Positions 1 to 8,802 of a stretch of 64,000 nucleotides of DNA are shown here, in pieces. The DNA is taken from assembly GCA_964495075.1 (NCBI GenBank), contig CAZBUJ010000022.1:1-64000 (forward strand). Reading direction: 5' to 3'. A model generated the notes under the pieces. It was not told where the DNA came from, made no database searches, and saw only the letters and a list, made by a program, of their open reading frames with translations. This stretch comes from JAFGJQ01 sp964495075 (lineage in GTDB: Bacteria > Planctomycetota > Phycisphaerae > UBA1845). Numbering within the stretch: the first letter of the stretch is position 1; every line of letters starts with the position of its first letter. The translations under genes were made by a program, and so were the position numbers.

Positions 1-1349
1 GCGGGGGGCGTGGCGTCGCATCGCCGTTCCAACCCATCCGTGGCCATCCATCGCGGTTGCTCGTCCCGGACCACGAAGGCCAATAGCCGTGCGGTCGCCC
101 CGCGCCCGCGCGCGGTAAACGGTCCGACGGTCAGGGTGACATCCGAGTGATCCGACTCGCCTCCGTCAACGGCATCGACCATGGTCTGGAGTCGGGCGGG
201 ATGGACGCGCACGAGGACCTGTCGTTCTTGCTGGTCGGCGTAGTTCTGTGGCGCGGCGCCGACGATATAGAATTCCGACTGCTCGTCGAGGCCGGGGGCC
301 AAGCCGAGGAAGTGAAGCAGTGCCTGCTCCCGCAGTTCGGGAATGGACTCCCGCCCGAGGTACGCGGCCAGCCGTCCCATCGCGCCGTCCCGGGTTTGCT
401 CTCCCGGTGCGTTGACATCTAGTGTCACGAGCTCGGCATCAAATCGGTGCTGTACGTAGTCGGCCATCACGTGTCCGGCGGCGAGTTTCTGCTTCAGGGT
501 GGCTTCGAGCTCGGCGCGGCGTTGGCGGGTCTGCTCATCGCCCGTCCGGCCGCGCGACCGGCTCGCACCGAGGTCTTTGCCGCCGCGTTCCGCGGACCAC
601 TGGCGTCTGGCATCGGGCATTGCGGTGCCCGCGGAATCCGTTTTCGCACTGTATTCCTTGAGCAAGGGGCCCTGGTGTGACGATGCTTCGACACTCCGTG
701 CCGGCGGTGCGGGTGCGGTCGGCCCTTTCGCGTCGGGGGTGATTCCCCCGCCGCGGGATGCCTCGTCCATCGTGGCCGTCGGGCGGCGCGATGCCCGCGG
801 CGGTTGCCCCTCGTGCGTGGCATCGGCCACGGACCCGATTGGCGGCATATCCGCGTGTCCGGCCGGTGGTTGCCCGGTCCCGGCCTCCGGTTCCGAAGGC
901 ATCGGTTCCCTCGCCTCGTTCGCTCGAGATTCCGGCGCTTCCGGCGGCGCGTAGGTCACGGCGCGGCGAGCGCCGCGTTCGGCCCGGCTTCCGACTTCGA
1001 AGAACACCCAGAGCGCACCGCCGACGACGAGGACGACAAGTGCCGCGGAGGCGAGGAGGGAGATGAGCGACCGTCGCGCGGGTCGCACGGGGGCGGCGCC
1101 GGCGCCCGGGTCGAGCAGGAGTTGTCGTTCCGCGCGGACCGTCATTTCGTCGAGCAGGTCGGCCGGGGCGGCGTGTCGTGGCAGCGAGCCCAGAATGTGG
1201 ACGGTGGCTTTGAGTTGCTGAAACCGGTGTCGGGCCGACTCATCGTGCTGGAGGAGTTGCTCGACGCTCTGCTGATCGGCCTCGGGCAGTTCGCCGTCCA
1301 GGTAGGCGGAGAGGAATTCGTCGAGGTTGTCCGGGGTGATGCGCGTCAT
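1..1349 (-). CDS. membrane-anchored anti-sigma factor, partial (C-terminus outside window)
   Basis: The frame is open from ATG 1349 to the window edge (449 codons). The start lies one base after the stop of the sigma gene, so the two are almost certainly co-translated. Residues 1-60 form a short acidic helical domain (LDEFLSAYLDGELPEADQQ) like the cytosolic anti-sigma domains paired with ECF sigma factors; the HxxxCxxC zinc motif of the ZAS type is absent. Residues 94-117 are one strong transmembrane helix, followed by a proline/alanine-rich linker (about 125-230) and a soluble C-terminal region that should be outside the membrane. By family knowledge it would hold the neighbouring sigma factor inactive until a signal arrives; the signal is not visible. 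No shorter frame on the opposite strand looks real. Confidence 0.75.
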   Translation of the reverse strand, partial: MTRITPDNLDEFLSAYLDGELPEADQQSVEQLLQHDESARHRFQQLKATVHILGSLPRHAAPADLLDEMTVRAERQLLLDPGAGAAPVRPARRSLISLLASAALVVLVVGGALWVFFEVGSRAERGARRAVTYAPPEAPESRANEAREPMPSEPEAGTGQPPAGHADMPPIGSVADATHEGQPPRASRRPTATMDEASRGGGITPDAKGPTAPAPPARSVEASSHQGPLLKEYSAKTDSAGTAMPDARRQWSAERGGKDLGASRSRGRTGDEQTRQRRAELEATLKQKLAAGHVMADYVQHRFDAELVTLDVNAPGEQTRDGAMGRLAAYLGRESIPELREQALLHFLGLAPGLDEQSEFYIVGAAPQNYADQQERQVLVRVHPARLQTMVDAVDGGESDHSDVTLTVGPFTARGRGATARLLAFVVRDEQPRWMATDGLERRCDATPP

Positions 1350-1350
1350 G

Positions 1351-1974
1351 CTACTCCGTGCTCTCTCCCAGGTGCGGAGCCAGTGCGATTCGCAGAGCCC
1401 GTCGCCCGCGGGCGATCCGGGATTTGACCGTGCCCTTGGGGACGCTCAGGATTTCCGCGATCTCGTCATAGCTGAATCCCTCGATGTCGCGGAGGACGAC
1501 GGCGGCCTGGAATTCGTCGTCCAGTTCGCGCAATGCCTCGGCGACGTAGCCTTTCAGTTCGGCGGTGCCGGCGTGGTGTTGGGGATCATGTGGCACGCGT
1601 TCCTCCAGTTGACGCATCGCCGGCTGGCCGGGCTCGGCCGGCCCGTCGATCGACAGTTGCCGGTGGCGAGCCGCGTGGCGGCGCTGGGTCAGGGCCAGGT
1701 TCACGGCGATCCGGAAGAGCCAGGTGTAGAACCCGCTGGTGCCCCGGAATGATCCGATCGACTCCAGCGCTTTCAGCAGGGCTTCCTGGGTAATATCGGC
1801 CGCATCCTCGAGGTTCCCGGCGATCCGCCAGCAGGTGTTGAACACCTTGTCCTGGTACTTGGACACCAGGTGGGTGTAGGCCTGGAGGTCCCCGGCTTGG
1901 ACCTGCCGGACCAGCACTTCGTCCTCGAAATGGATCGTTCGGGCCGGTGCTTCCACGCCAGCCCTCCTGTTCAT
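1351..1974 (-). CDS. ECF RNA polymerase sigma factor (RpoE-like)
   Basis: The 207-residue protein has sigma region 2 (about residues 20-90, with DAADITQEALLKAL and FYTWLFRIAVN) and region 4 (about 145-200, with YDEIAEILSVPKGTVKSRI, the helix-turn-helix). It directs core RNA polymerase to alternative promoters. The frame is open upstream to 2295, but homologous sequence begins only near FEDEVLVRQVQAGD. ATG 1974 is preferred because the candidate promoter at 2056-2084 lies just upstream; ATG 2052 is the alternative. It is followed one base later by its probable anti-sigma factor. Confidence 0.85.
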   Translation of the reverse strand: MNRRAGVEAPARTIHFEDEVLVRQVQAGDLQAYTHLVSKYQDKVFNTCWRIAGNLEDAADITQEALLKALESIGSFRGTSGFYTWLFRIAVNLALTQRRHAARHRQLSIDGPAEPGQPAMRQLEERVPHDPQHHAGTAELKGYVAEALRELDDEFQAAVVLRDIEGFSYDEIAEILSVPKGTVKSRIARGRRALRIALAPHLGESTE

Positions 1975-2055
1975 TCGACGTCGGGCGGACCGTGCGGTTC
2001 CCGACCGTCCGTTCGGGTTTAAGGAGCCGGCCCCGCCGAGCGGGGTTCCCATAGT

Positions 2056-2084
2056 ATCTTGCCGCTTGGGGCGGGGAGGGTCAA
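2056..2084 (-). promoter_or_regulatory. candidate promoter of the sigma/anti-sigma pair
   Basis: On the minus strand TTGACC (2084-2079) is followed after 17 nt by CAAGAT (2061-2056); GATACT overlaps it two bases further on. The -35 is good and the -10 is weak. The position would exclude the upstream ATG at 2052 as the sigma start. Confidence 0.3.
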
Positions 2085-2163
2085 CGCGGACCCCGGGCGG
2101 CGCGGCGGGTTTGGGGCGACCCGGGTGTGGCGGCAGCGGGTCGTGGCGGGGGCGGGCGGCGGT

Positions 2164-2192
2164 TTGCATTTCCCCCGCCCAGCCACTAAAAG
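2164..2192 (+). promoter_or_regulatory. candidate promoter of aspS
   Basis: TTGCAT (2164-2169), 17 nt, TAAAAG (2187-2192), 38 nt before the GTG start of aspS. A strong Shine-Dalgarno AGGAGG lies at 2217-2222, 7 nt before that GTG, and this decides the start. Confidence 0.4.
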
Positions 2193-2229
2193 TGACGGTT
2201 CTGTCAGGCGGCGGGCAGGAGGACAGGAC

Positions 2230-4092
2230 GTGGCGATTGCCTACAACAAGCGTACGCACAACAACAATGAACTGCGGTCCGAGCACGCCGGGCAAACGGT
2301 GATTCTAACAGGCTGGGTCCGCTCGTACCGGGATCACGGGGGCATGGTCTTCATCGATCTGCGGGACCGGGCCGGGATCACGCAGATCAAATTCAACCCG
2401 GAGACGGACCCGGAGGCTCACGCCCTGGCCCGAACGCTTCGGAACGAGGACTGCATTGCGATCGAGGGCAGGGTGGCGTTGCGGGGGGAGAACATCAACC
2501 CGAAGCATCTGACGGGTGAGATCGAGGTGGAAGGGCGGGCGGTGGACCTGCTGAGCAAGTCGGACCCCCCGCCGTTCGAGATCGACGACGGCGTGAAAGC
2601 CAACGAGGAGTTGCGCCTGCAGTACCGGTTCCTCGACCTGCGGCGTCCTTCGATGCAGCGTGTGATGCGGATGCGGCATAACATATCGAAGGCGGTGCGC
2701 GACTACTTCCACGACAACGGGTTCCTCGAGATCGAAACGCCGGTATTGACGAAGTCGACGCCGGAGGGTGCCCGCGACTACCTCGTACCATCGCGTATCC
2801 AGCCGGGTCGTTTTTTCGCGTTGCCACAGTCGCCGCAGTTGTTCAAGCAGTTGTTCATGGTGGCGGGGTTCGACCGGTACGCCCAGATCGTCCGTTGCTT
2901 TCGCGACGAGGACTTGCGGGCCGATCGCCAGCCGGAGTTCACGCAGATCGACATGGAGATGTCGTTCGTGCAGGCGGAGGATGTGATGACCGCGGTGGAG
3001 GGTTGCGTGGCGGCCATGTTCCGCGCGGCGCTGGGCATGGAGATCCCGCAGCCGTTTTCCCGGATCACTTTCACGGACGCCATGGACCGGTTCGGCATCG
3101 ATCGGCCGGACACGCGATTCGGGCTGGAACTGAAGGACATTACGGAGGTCGTGCGGCAGACGGACTTCAAGGTGTTCGGCAACGCGATCGAAGCCGGCGG
3201 CGTGGTCAAGTGTTTCGTCGTGACGGAGGCCGACGGGGCCGGCAAACTGACGCGCAAGATCACGGACGGGTTGACCGAGGAGCTGAAGGGCATCGGGGCG
3301 GGCGGGATGCCGGTCACCAAGGTGGTGTCCGGTCCGAGCGGTCCGGAGTTCTCCACGGGCGTTGCGAAGTTCCTTCAGCCGATGTGTGGTGCGTTGTGCG
3401 CCGCGGCCGATGCCGCGCCGGGTGACGCGTTGTTCTTCTCGGCGGGCCCGTACGCGGAGGTGTGCAAGTTCCTGCACTACGCCCGTACGCGGATGATCGA
3501 GTTGCTGGAGCTGAAGCCGTCCGGTCAGTGGCATCCGCTGTGGGTGGTGGATTTTCCGATGTTCCAATGGGACGACGAGGAGCACCGTTACTTCAGCACG
3601 CACCACCCGTTCACGTCGCCGCGGGACGAGGACATCGCCCTGCTCGACACGGATCCGGGCAAGGTACGGGCGAAGGCATACGACCTGGTGCTGAACGGCA
3701 CGGAGATGGCCGGCGGCAGCATTCGTATTCATCGTCGCGACGTGCAGCGGAAGGTGTTCGGGCTGCTGGGCATCAGCGAGCAGGAGGCCAAGGAGAAGTT
3801 CCAGTTTTTGTTGGAAGCGTTGCGGTTCGGACCGCCGCCGCACGGCGGGATTGCCTTCGGGCTGGATCGCTGGGTGATGCTGCTGGCGGGCAGGGACAGT
3901 CTTCGTGACGTCATTGCCTACCCCAAGACGCAGCGGGCGGTCTGCCCGCTGACCGAGGCGCCCGGCACGGTGGCGGAGGAGCAACTGGTGGAATTGGGTA
4001 TCGATCTGCGGGCGGAGGTGCGCGCGAAACTGGCCGAGCAGGCCGCACCGGCCACGCAGCACGTCCATCGCGCGCACGACGAGCAGGAGTAA
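2230..4092 (+). CDS. aspS: aspartyl-tRNA synthetase (class II, bacterial type)
   Basis: Charges tRNA-Asp with aspartate in the cytosol. The 620-residue protein has the usual bacterial layout: N-terminal OB-fold anticodon domain (GWVRSYRDHGGMVFIDLRDR, about 26-45), class II catalytic core with the flipping-loop region (TKSTPEGARDYLVPSR), motif 2 (VRCFRDEDLRADRQPEFTQI), the bacterial GAD insertion (about 290-420) and motif 3 (GIAFGLDRWVMLLAG). The GTG at 2230 with AGGAGG 7 nt upstream is chosen; the frame is open to 2059, but that extra stretch is low-complexity and precedes the conserved N-terminus. The DHGG sequence in the anticodon domain is the form seen in non-discriminating enzymes that also charge tRNA-Asn; that reading is inference. 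Confidence 0.97.
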   Translation: MAIAYNKRTHNNNELRSEHAGQTVILTGWVRSYRDHGGMVFIDLRDRAGITQIKFNPETDPEAHALARTLRNEDCIAIEGRVALRGENINPKHLTGEIEVEGRAVDLLSKSDPPPFEIDDGVKANEELRLQYRFLDLRRPSMQRVMRMRHNISKAVRDYFHDNGFLEIETPVLTKSTPEGARDYLVPSRIQPGRFFALPQSPQLFKQLFMVAGFDRYAQIVRCFRDEDLRADRQPEFTQIDMEMSFVQAEDVMTAVEGCVAAMFRAALGMEIPQPFSRITFTDAMDRFGIDRPDTRFGLELKDITEVVRQTDFKVFGNAIEAGGVVKCFVVTEADGAGKLTRKITDGLTEELKGIGAGGMPVTKVVSGPSGPEFSTGVAKFLQPMCGALCAAADAAPGDALFFSAGPYAEVCKFLHYARTRMIELLELKPSGQWHPLWVVDFPMFQWDDEEHRYFSTHHPFTSPRDEDIALLDTDPGKVRAKAYDLVLNGTEMAGGSIRIHRRDVQRKVFGLLGISEQEAKEKFQFLLEALRFGPPPHGGIAFGLDRWVMLLAGRDSLRDVIAYPKTQRAVCPLTEAPGTVAEEQLVELGIDLRAEVRAKLAEQAAPATQHVHRAHDEQE

Positions 4093-4123
4093 CGGACGAC
4101 CGCGGCCGCGGGGCGGACCGACC

Positions 4124-4324
4124 ATGCGTGTGACGATCAACGGAGACGAGGCGACGCTTGAGTCGGGGCAGACGCTGACCGACCTGCTGGCGGCACGGGG
4201 CACGGAGCCGAGGCGGGTGGCCATCGAGGTGAACGCGGAACTGGTGCTGCGAGCAGACTACGACAAGACGGTGATCAACGAGGGCGATCGGATCGAGATC
4301 GTCACCTTCGTCGGAGGAGGCTGA
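4124..4324 (+). CDS. thiS: sulfur carrier protein ThiS
   Basis: A 66-residue ubiquitin-fold protein ending in the diagnostic Gly-Gly (TFVGGG). In thiamine synthesis the C-terminal glycine is adenylated and thiocarboxylated, then donates sulfur to ThiG. Its stop codon overlaps the ATG of thiG (TGATG), so the pair is translationally coupled. No thiF, thiH or thiO is in the window. The length is standard for the family. Confidence 0.93.
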   Translation: MRVTINGDEATLESGQTLTDLLAARGTEPRRVAIEVNAELVLRADYDKTVINEGDRIEIVTFVGGG

Positions 4325-5145
4325 TGCCGCAGGGTTGCTTTCGGGTAGGCCCGTTCGAATTCGAGAGCCGGCTGTTCGTCGGCACGGGCAAGTATACCAC
4401 CTTCCAGCAGATGAAGGATGCGCTGGACGCGTCGGGGTGCCAGGTGGTGACGGTGGCCATCCGTCGCGACGTGATGGCGGAGGACGGCCGGCCGAAGCCG
4501 GAGACCATCCTCGACTACCTTGACACGTCGCGGTACACGATCCTGCCTAACACGGCCGGTTGCTTCACAGCCGACGACGCGATCCGTTCCGCGCGACTGA
4601 GCCGCGAGTTGCTGGAGGGGCTGGAGAACCGCGGTGCCCAATGGGTGAAGCTGGAGGTGCTGGCCGACCGCAAGACGCTGTTGCCCGATCCGGTGGGTAC
4701 GCTGCGGGCGACGGAGCGGCTGGTGGAGTTGGGGTTCTGCGTGCTGGTCTACACGAACGACGACCCGATCCTGGCCAAGCAGTTGAAGGAAGCGGGAGCG
4801 GCGAGCGTGATGCCGGCCGGTGCTCCGATTGGAAGCGGTCAGGGTGTCCTGAACGCGAACAACATACGCATCTGCCTGGAGTACCTCAAGGACGGCGACC
4901 CGGATTATCCGGTGATCGTGGACGCGGGGGTGGGCACGGCCTCGGACGTGACGATCGCGTTCGAGCTTGGTTCGGACGGTGTGTTGTTGAACACGGGCAT
5001 TGCCGGAGCCAAGGACCCGATCCAGATGGCTCATGCGATGCGGCACGCGGCGGTGGCCGGCCGGCTGGCGTACCTGTCCGGCCGGATTCCGAAGAAGCTG
5101 TACGCCACGGCCTCCTCACCGATGGAGGGTGTCATCGGGACGTGA
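4324..5145 (+). CDS. thiG: thiazole synthase ThiG
   Basis: Builds the thiazole phosphate moiety of thiamine from deoxyxylulose phosphate, dehydroglycine and ThiS-thiocarboxylate. The 273-residue TIM barrel shows FVGTGKYTTF near the N-terminus, the Schiff-base lysine K109 in WVKLEVLAD, the phosphate-binding run PAGAPIGSGQG and the late GVGTASDV loop with VLLNTGIAGAKDP. It begins in the stop codon of thiS. It is slightly longer than usual (about 255 residues) because of a short tail. Confidence 0.96.
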   Translation: MPQGCFRVGPFEFESRLFVGTGKYTTFQQMKDALDASGCQVVTVAIRRDVMAEDGRPKPETILDYLDTSRYTILPNTAGCFTADDAIRSARLSRELLEGLENRGAQWVKLEVLADRKTLLPDPVGTLRATERLVELGFCVLVYTNDDPILAKQLKEAGAASVMPAGAPIGSGQGVLNANNIRICLEYLKDGDPDYPVIVDAGVGTASDVTIAFELGSDGVLLNTGIAGAKDPIQMAHAMRHAAVAGRLAYLSGRIPKKLYATASSPMEGVIGT

Positions 5146-5191
5146 TCCGGGCGGCGTGGTCGATTCGCGCCGTCGCTGACAGCATCCGCTC

Positions 5192-5641
5192 ATGGAACGT
5201 CGGAAACGCAACAAGCTGCTTCTATGGATCATCGCCTTGGGGCTGGCCAACTTCGTGGCGTACACGGTGGTGTACTGGTACCTGCAGGGCGACGCGAGCA
5301 ACGGGAAGTTCGAGAACGGCCAGTACTTCCTTCGGGGTCACTTCATTCACGGCACGGCGGGTCAACTGGCCGGTCCGGTGGCGCGGTCGACGTGGATCTA
5401 CAGTTTCGCCCATTCGATTTCGATCTGGCCGACGATCGCCGCGGTACTGGTCTCGATGGCGATCCTGGCCCGTCCGCACATCATTGCCACGATGCGCAGC
5501 GACTCGCTGGTCCGCGGCAACACGTTCGTGGTGATCTTCATCACGGTGGTCGTCTTCGTGACCGGGGCGAGCACGTTCTACTTCGTCGTGAACTTCATTC
5601 AAGCGTTGCGGTTGATCAACCGCGGCGAACCCTTCGGATAA
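5192..5641 (+). CDS. small membrane protein of unknown function (three TM helices)
   Basis: The 149-residue protein has a basic start (MERRKRNKLL) and hydrophobic helices at about residues 9-30, 70-93 and 112-137. The soluble loop between helices 1 and 2 is rich in Gly and Tyr. I do not recognise the family. It follows thiG by 46 nt on the same strand and could be co-transcribed with it, but nothing in the protein points to thiamine. Confidence 0.7.
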   Translation: MERRKRNKLLLWIIALGLANFVAYTVVYWYLQGDASNGKFENGQYFLRGHFIHGTAGQLAGPVARSTWIYSFAHSISIWPTIAAVLVSMAILARPHIIATMRSDSLVRGNTFVVIFITVVVFVTGASTFYFVVNFIQALRLINRGEPFG

Positions 5642-5793
5642 GTTACACGTCCGGTTCGATCCTCTCCGCTCGTGGAATTGCACGCCACACGTCGGCATGG
5701 TACACGTGTCCGCGGGCTCGATGCGTGGCGCGTCCGTCGAAGCAGGGCGAAGCACGCCCCCCGTGGCCGACACGAGGCGTTAAAGGACAACCG

Positions 5794-7914
5794 ATGAACA
5801 CGAAGCACGCGGGCCACCTGGACGAACTGGTCAGGCGGTTGGAATCGCGGGGGCGGCGGAACCGGTGGACGGGGTATCGCCTGCCCGCCCTCTGGGACAC
5901 CTGGGGGTCCGACCTGGCCACGCGGGTCGGCCGGTGGGAGATCGCGGTGGACCCGTATGCATTTGCGCTGGAGTGCATTCGCGAGCATGTCCTGCCGCGT
6001 CGCGGGCGGCGCCGGCTGTCCGGCCGGAGTCTGTCACGGGTGTCCGGCGTGCGGGCGGACGGCGATCGCCGGGTGGTCGACGGCGGGCGACGCCGCGGTG
6101 CCGGCGACTGGCTCCGTACGGCATCGCTCTACGGCATGCTGGTGCGGACGACCACGGCGTGGGACCACGACGGTGACGGGGCTCTGTCATCTCGCCGCGT
6201 CGCGGAGACGGGCACATTCCTGAAGTCGATTCTGCTGTTACCGCTGCTGCGCCGCATGGGGATCTCGGTGATCTACCTGCTGCCTGTCGCGAAGCACAGC
6301 AACCTGTACCGCAAAGGTGAACTGGGCTGTCCCTACTCGGCGAAGGACTTCTTCGCGCTGGAGCCGACGCTGCACGACCGGCTACTCGGCGACGACGACG
6401 CGGCCGTCGAGATGGAGTTCGGCGCGTTCGTGGAGGCGGCCCACGCGATGGGGATGCGGGTGATGATCGACATCGCCCCGCGGACCGCCGCGCGGGACAG
6501 CGACATGATTATCGACCACCCCGACTGGTTCTACTGGATCGACCGGCGGGAGGAGCGATCGTACGGTCAACCGTACGTTCCCGGAGCGGATTACCTGACG
6601 CCCAAGCCGTCGCACCTGCCGTTCATCCACTCGCTACCGGAGATGCGGGCGCACCTGGCGAGGTTCCGGTTCGCGCCGAACGTCACGGCGCCGGCGGCGT
6701 GGAAGCGGTTCACCGGCGCGGTGAAGGCCCGACCGCCGAAGAACCTTCTCCAGGCGATCGGGCGGGAGTTCGGCGTGATCACACCGCCCGGGTTCTCCGA
6801 CGTGGTGAACGACTGTCAGCCGCCGTGGTCGGACGTGACGTTTCTGCGTTACTACTGGGACCATCCGACCGCCGTGCAGGGCTGCCTTGCCGACCCGGCG
6901 AACCAGCCCCCGTACCTCTACAGCGAGGTGATGAAATCGAGCCGGTTCTCGGGCCGCCAGCCCAACCGGGCGTTGTGGACGGTGCTGTCGGACATCCTGC
7001 CGTTCTATCAGCGGTTCGGCGTGGACGGTGCCCGGATCGACATGGGGCACGCCCTGCCGAAGGAACTCGAGTCGATGATCCTGACCAAGGCGCGGCGGCG
7101 CGACGCGGACTTCGGGTTCATCGCCGAGGAGCTGGGGATCGACACGAGCGGGAAGGCGAAGCGGGCAGGGTACAACATGATCATCGGCCCGGCCTGGTGG
7201 CTGGAGCCACGGGCCCACGCGGGGAAGTTCCACGCGCTGCTCGATGAGGTGCTGCCGGCGTCGAAGCTGCCGATGTGGGCGGCGTCCGAGACGCCGGACA
7301 CACCGCGCGCGGTGACGCGTCGTGGCACGAAGCGGCTGGTCCACCTGGCGGCCACGCTGAACCAGTTCCTGCCCAACGCGGTACCGTTTCTGAACTCGGG
7401 CCTCGAGGTATACGAGCGGCAACCGATGAACCTCGGGCTCGACGCGACGGAGAAGGACCGTTTCGCGCTGCCGAAAAGCGATCCGTTCCACGGCAAGCTC
7501 GCGTTCTTCGACCGCTTCGTGCTGCACTGGACCAACGCGGGCGGCCCGGGCATGGTGCGCCGGCTGGCGGCGGTGGCCGAGGTCCGGTCCCGCTTCGCGG
7601 GGGACCTGGCCAGGCCGACCCGCTATTTCAAAATGAAGGTCGGCCCGAACCACCGGTGGGTGCTGGCGTTCGGCGTTCGCGTGGCGGGCGGAGGCGGTCG
7701 CCTGGTGGTGGTGGCGAACACGGATTTCCGCGCCGCGCGGCGCACCACGGTCTCGGGGCTGCCGCGGCGGTCGGCGGGACGGGGAGACCAGGGTTCCTCG
7801 TCGGGGCCCGAGGTGCTCCTGGCGGTCGGCCCGGTAACTTCGCCGCCGAAGCGGGCGGGGGCGGGGTTGCGGGTTGCCCTTCCACCGGGCGGGGTCCAGA
7901 TCATTCTGGCGTAA
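5794..7914 (+). CDS. GH13 alpha-amylase family protein, maltosyltransferase-like
   Basis: A 706-residue enzyme expected to act on alpha-1,4-glucans. GH13 features in order: GISVIYLLPVAKHS (barrel strand 2), GMRVMIDIAP (strand 3, normally DxVxNH), DGARIDMGH with the predicted nucleophile D416, FIAEELG with the acid/base at E445/E446, and NAVPFLNSGLE late in the barrel. Conserved region I is atypical (IAPRTAARDSD), as in maltosyltransferase-like members rather than classical amylases. No signal peptide is seen, so it is probably cytosolic. ATG 5794 is taken because the frame upstream (open to 5224) overlaps the preceding gene. The exact reaction cannot be assigned; glycogen or maltodextrin metabolism is the likely setting. 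Confidence 0.8.
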   Translation: MNTKHAGHLDELVRRLESRGRRNRWTGYRLPALWDTWGSDLATRVGRWEIAVDPYAFALECIREHVLPRRGRRRLSGRSLSRVSGVRADGDRRVVDGGRRRGAGDWLRTASLYGMLVRTTTAWDHDGDGALSSRRVAETGTFLKSILLLPLLRRMGISVIYLLPVAKHSNLYRKGELGCPYSAKDFFALEPTLHDRLLGDDDAAVEMEFGAFVEAAHAMGMRVMIDIAPRTAARDSDMIIDHPDWFYWIDRREERSYGQPYVPGADYLTPKPSHLPFIHSLPEMRAHLARFRFAPNVTAPAAWKRFTGAVKARPPKNLLQAIGREFGVITPPGFSDVVNDCQPPWSDVTFLRYYWDHPTAVQGCLADPANQPPYLYSEVMKSSRFSGRQPNRALWTVLSDILPFYQRFGVDGARIDMGHALPKELESMILTKARRRDADFGFIAEELGIDTSGKAKRAGYNMIIGPAWWLEPRAHAGKFHALLDEVLPASKLPMWAASETPDTPRAVTRRGTKRLVHLAATLNQFLPNAVPFLNSGLEVYERQPMNLGLDATEKDRFALPKSDPFHGKLAFFDRFVLHWTNAGGPGMVRRLAAVAEVRSRFAGDLARPTRYFKMKVGPNHRWVLAFGVRVAGGGGRLVVVANTDFRAARRTTVSGLPRRSAGRGDQGSSSGPEVLLAVGPVTSPPKRAGAGLRVALPPGGVQIILA

Positions 7915-7953
7915 CGGATTCGCACGGCAGGCGGGCCGACGGCGGACTATCGG

Positions 7954-7982
7954 CTGGGATTCGACGCCGGGTCGACTACAAT
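7954..7982 (+). promoter_or_regulatory. candidate promoter of lutABC
   Basis: A good -10 (TACAAT, 7977-7982) lies 74 nt before the GTG of lutA. The matching -35 (CTGGGA, 7954-7959, 17-nt spacer) is weak. Confidence 0.3.
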
Positions 7983-8055
7983 CCTGCGTGAATGGCGAGG
8001 GGCACCTAGCGTCTCGTCGCGGGGCGGCCGCGTTACGACGTGTGGAGCGAAGCTG

Positions 8056-8802
8056 GTGGACGTTGCCTTGTTTGTCACGTGCCTGACCGACACGTTTGCC
8101 CCGCGGGTGGGCGTGGCCGTGGTGCGGGTGCTGCGGCACTACGGGTGTTCGGTCCACTTCCCCGAGGGTCAGACCTGCTGCGGGCAACCGGCGTACAACA
8201 ACGGTTTTCACGAGGAGGCGGCGGCGATGGGGCGCCGCATGATCGACGTGTTCGACGGCTACCCGTACGTGGTGACGCCGTCGGGCTCATGCGCGTCGAT
8301 GGTCATGCACCACACGCCGGCGTTGCTGGCGGGCGACCCGGCGTACGGCGAGCGGGCCCGCGACCTGGCCGGCCGGACGTGGGAATTCGGTCGGTTCCTG
8401 ACGCGCGTATTGAAGGTCGACCCGGCCTCCGTTCGCGTGGGCGCGGAGCGGCCGGTCACATTTCACTACAGCTGTCACATGCGGTCCATCGCCCCGGCGG
8501 AGGAGGCGGCGGCCCTGGTGAAGAATCTGGGAGGGATCGACTACCGGCCGCTCGAACGTCTCGATCAGTGCTGCGGGTTCGGCGGCGCGTTCAGTGCGTT
8601 CTACGCGAACATCAGCAACGCGATCGCGCGGGACAAGCTGGACGCGATCGAGCGGACCGGCGCCGGGGTGGTCGTGTGCAATGAAGCCGGTTGCACGATG
8701 ACGATGGAGGGCAGCGCCCGGCGGCGCGGCTTGAAGGTCGCGTTCAAGCACGTGGCCGAGGTGCTGGCGGAATCGCTGGGACTGATGGACGACATGCCGT
8801 GA
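8056..8802 (+). CDS. lutA: lactate utilization protein A (CCG-domain Fe-S subunit)
   Basis: A 248-residue protein with two cysteine-rich CCG domains, CCGQP at residues 41-45 and CCGFGG at 172-177, the hallmark of LutA/LldE/YkgE. With LutB and LutC it oxidises L-lactate to pyruvate in the cytosol, with electrons passing through Fe-S clusters. The GTG start has GGAG about 10 nt upstream. Its TGA overlaps the GTG of lutB (GTGA), showing translational coupling. Confidence 0.92.
   Translation: MDVALFVTCLTDTFAPRVGVAVVRVLRHYGCSVHFPEGQTCCGQPAYNNGFHEEAAAMGRRMIDVFDGYPYVVTPSGSCASMVMHHTPALLAGDPAYGERARDLAGRTWEFGRFLTRVLKVDPASVRVGAERPVTFHYSCHMRSIAPAEEAAALVKNLGGIDYRPLERLDQCCGFGGAFSAFYANISNAIARDKLDAIERTGAGVVVCNEAGCTMTMEGSARRRGLKVAFKHVAEVLAESLGLMDDMP

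Noticed and set aside
804..1427. Plus-strand frame of 207 codons at the window start
   Set aside because: Antisense to the anti-sigma gene, whose minus-strand frame is open to the window edge and has a TM helix.
2305..4224. A 639-codon open frame on the minus strand across aspS
   Set aside because: It is the shadow of aspS in high-GC DNA; the translation is Arg/His/Leu-rich with no domains.
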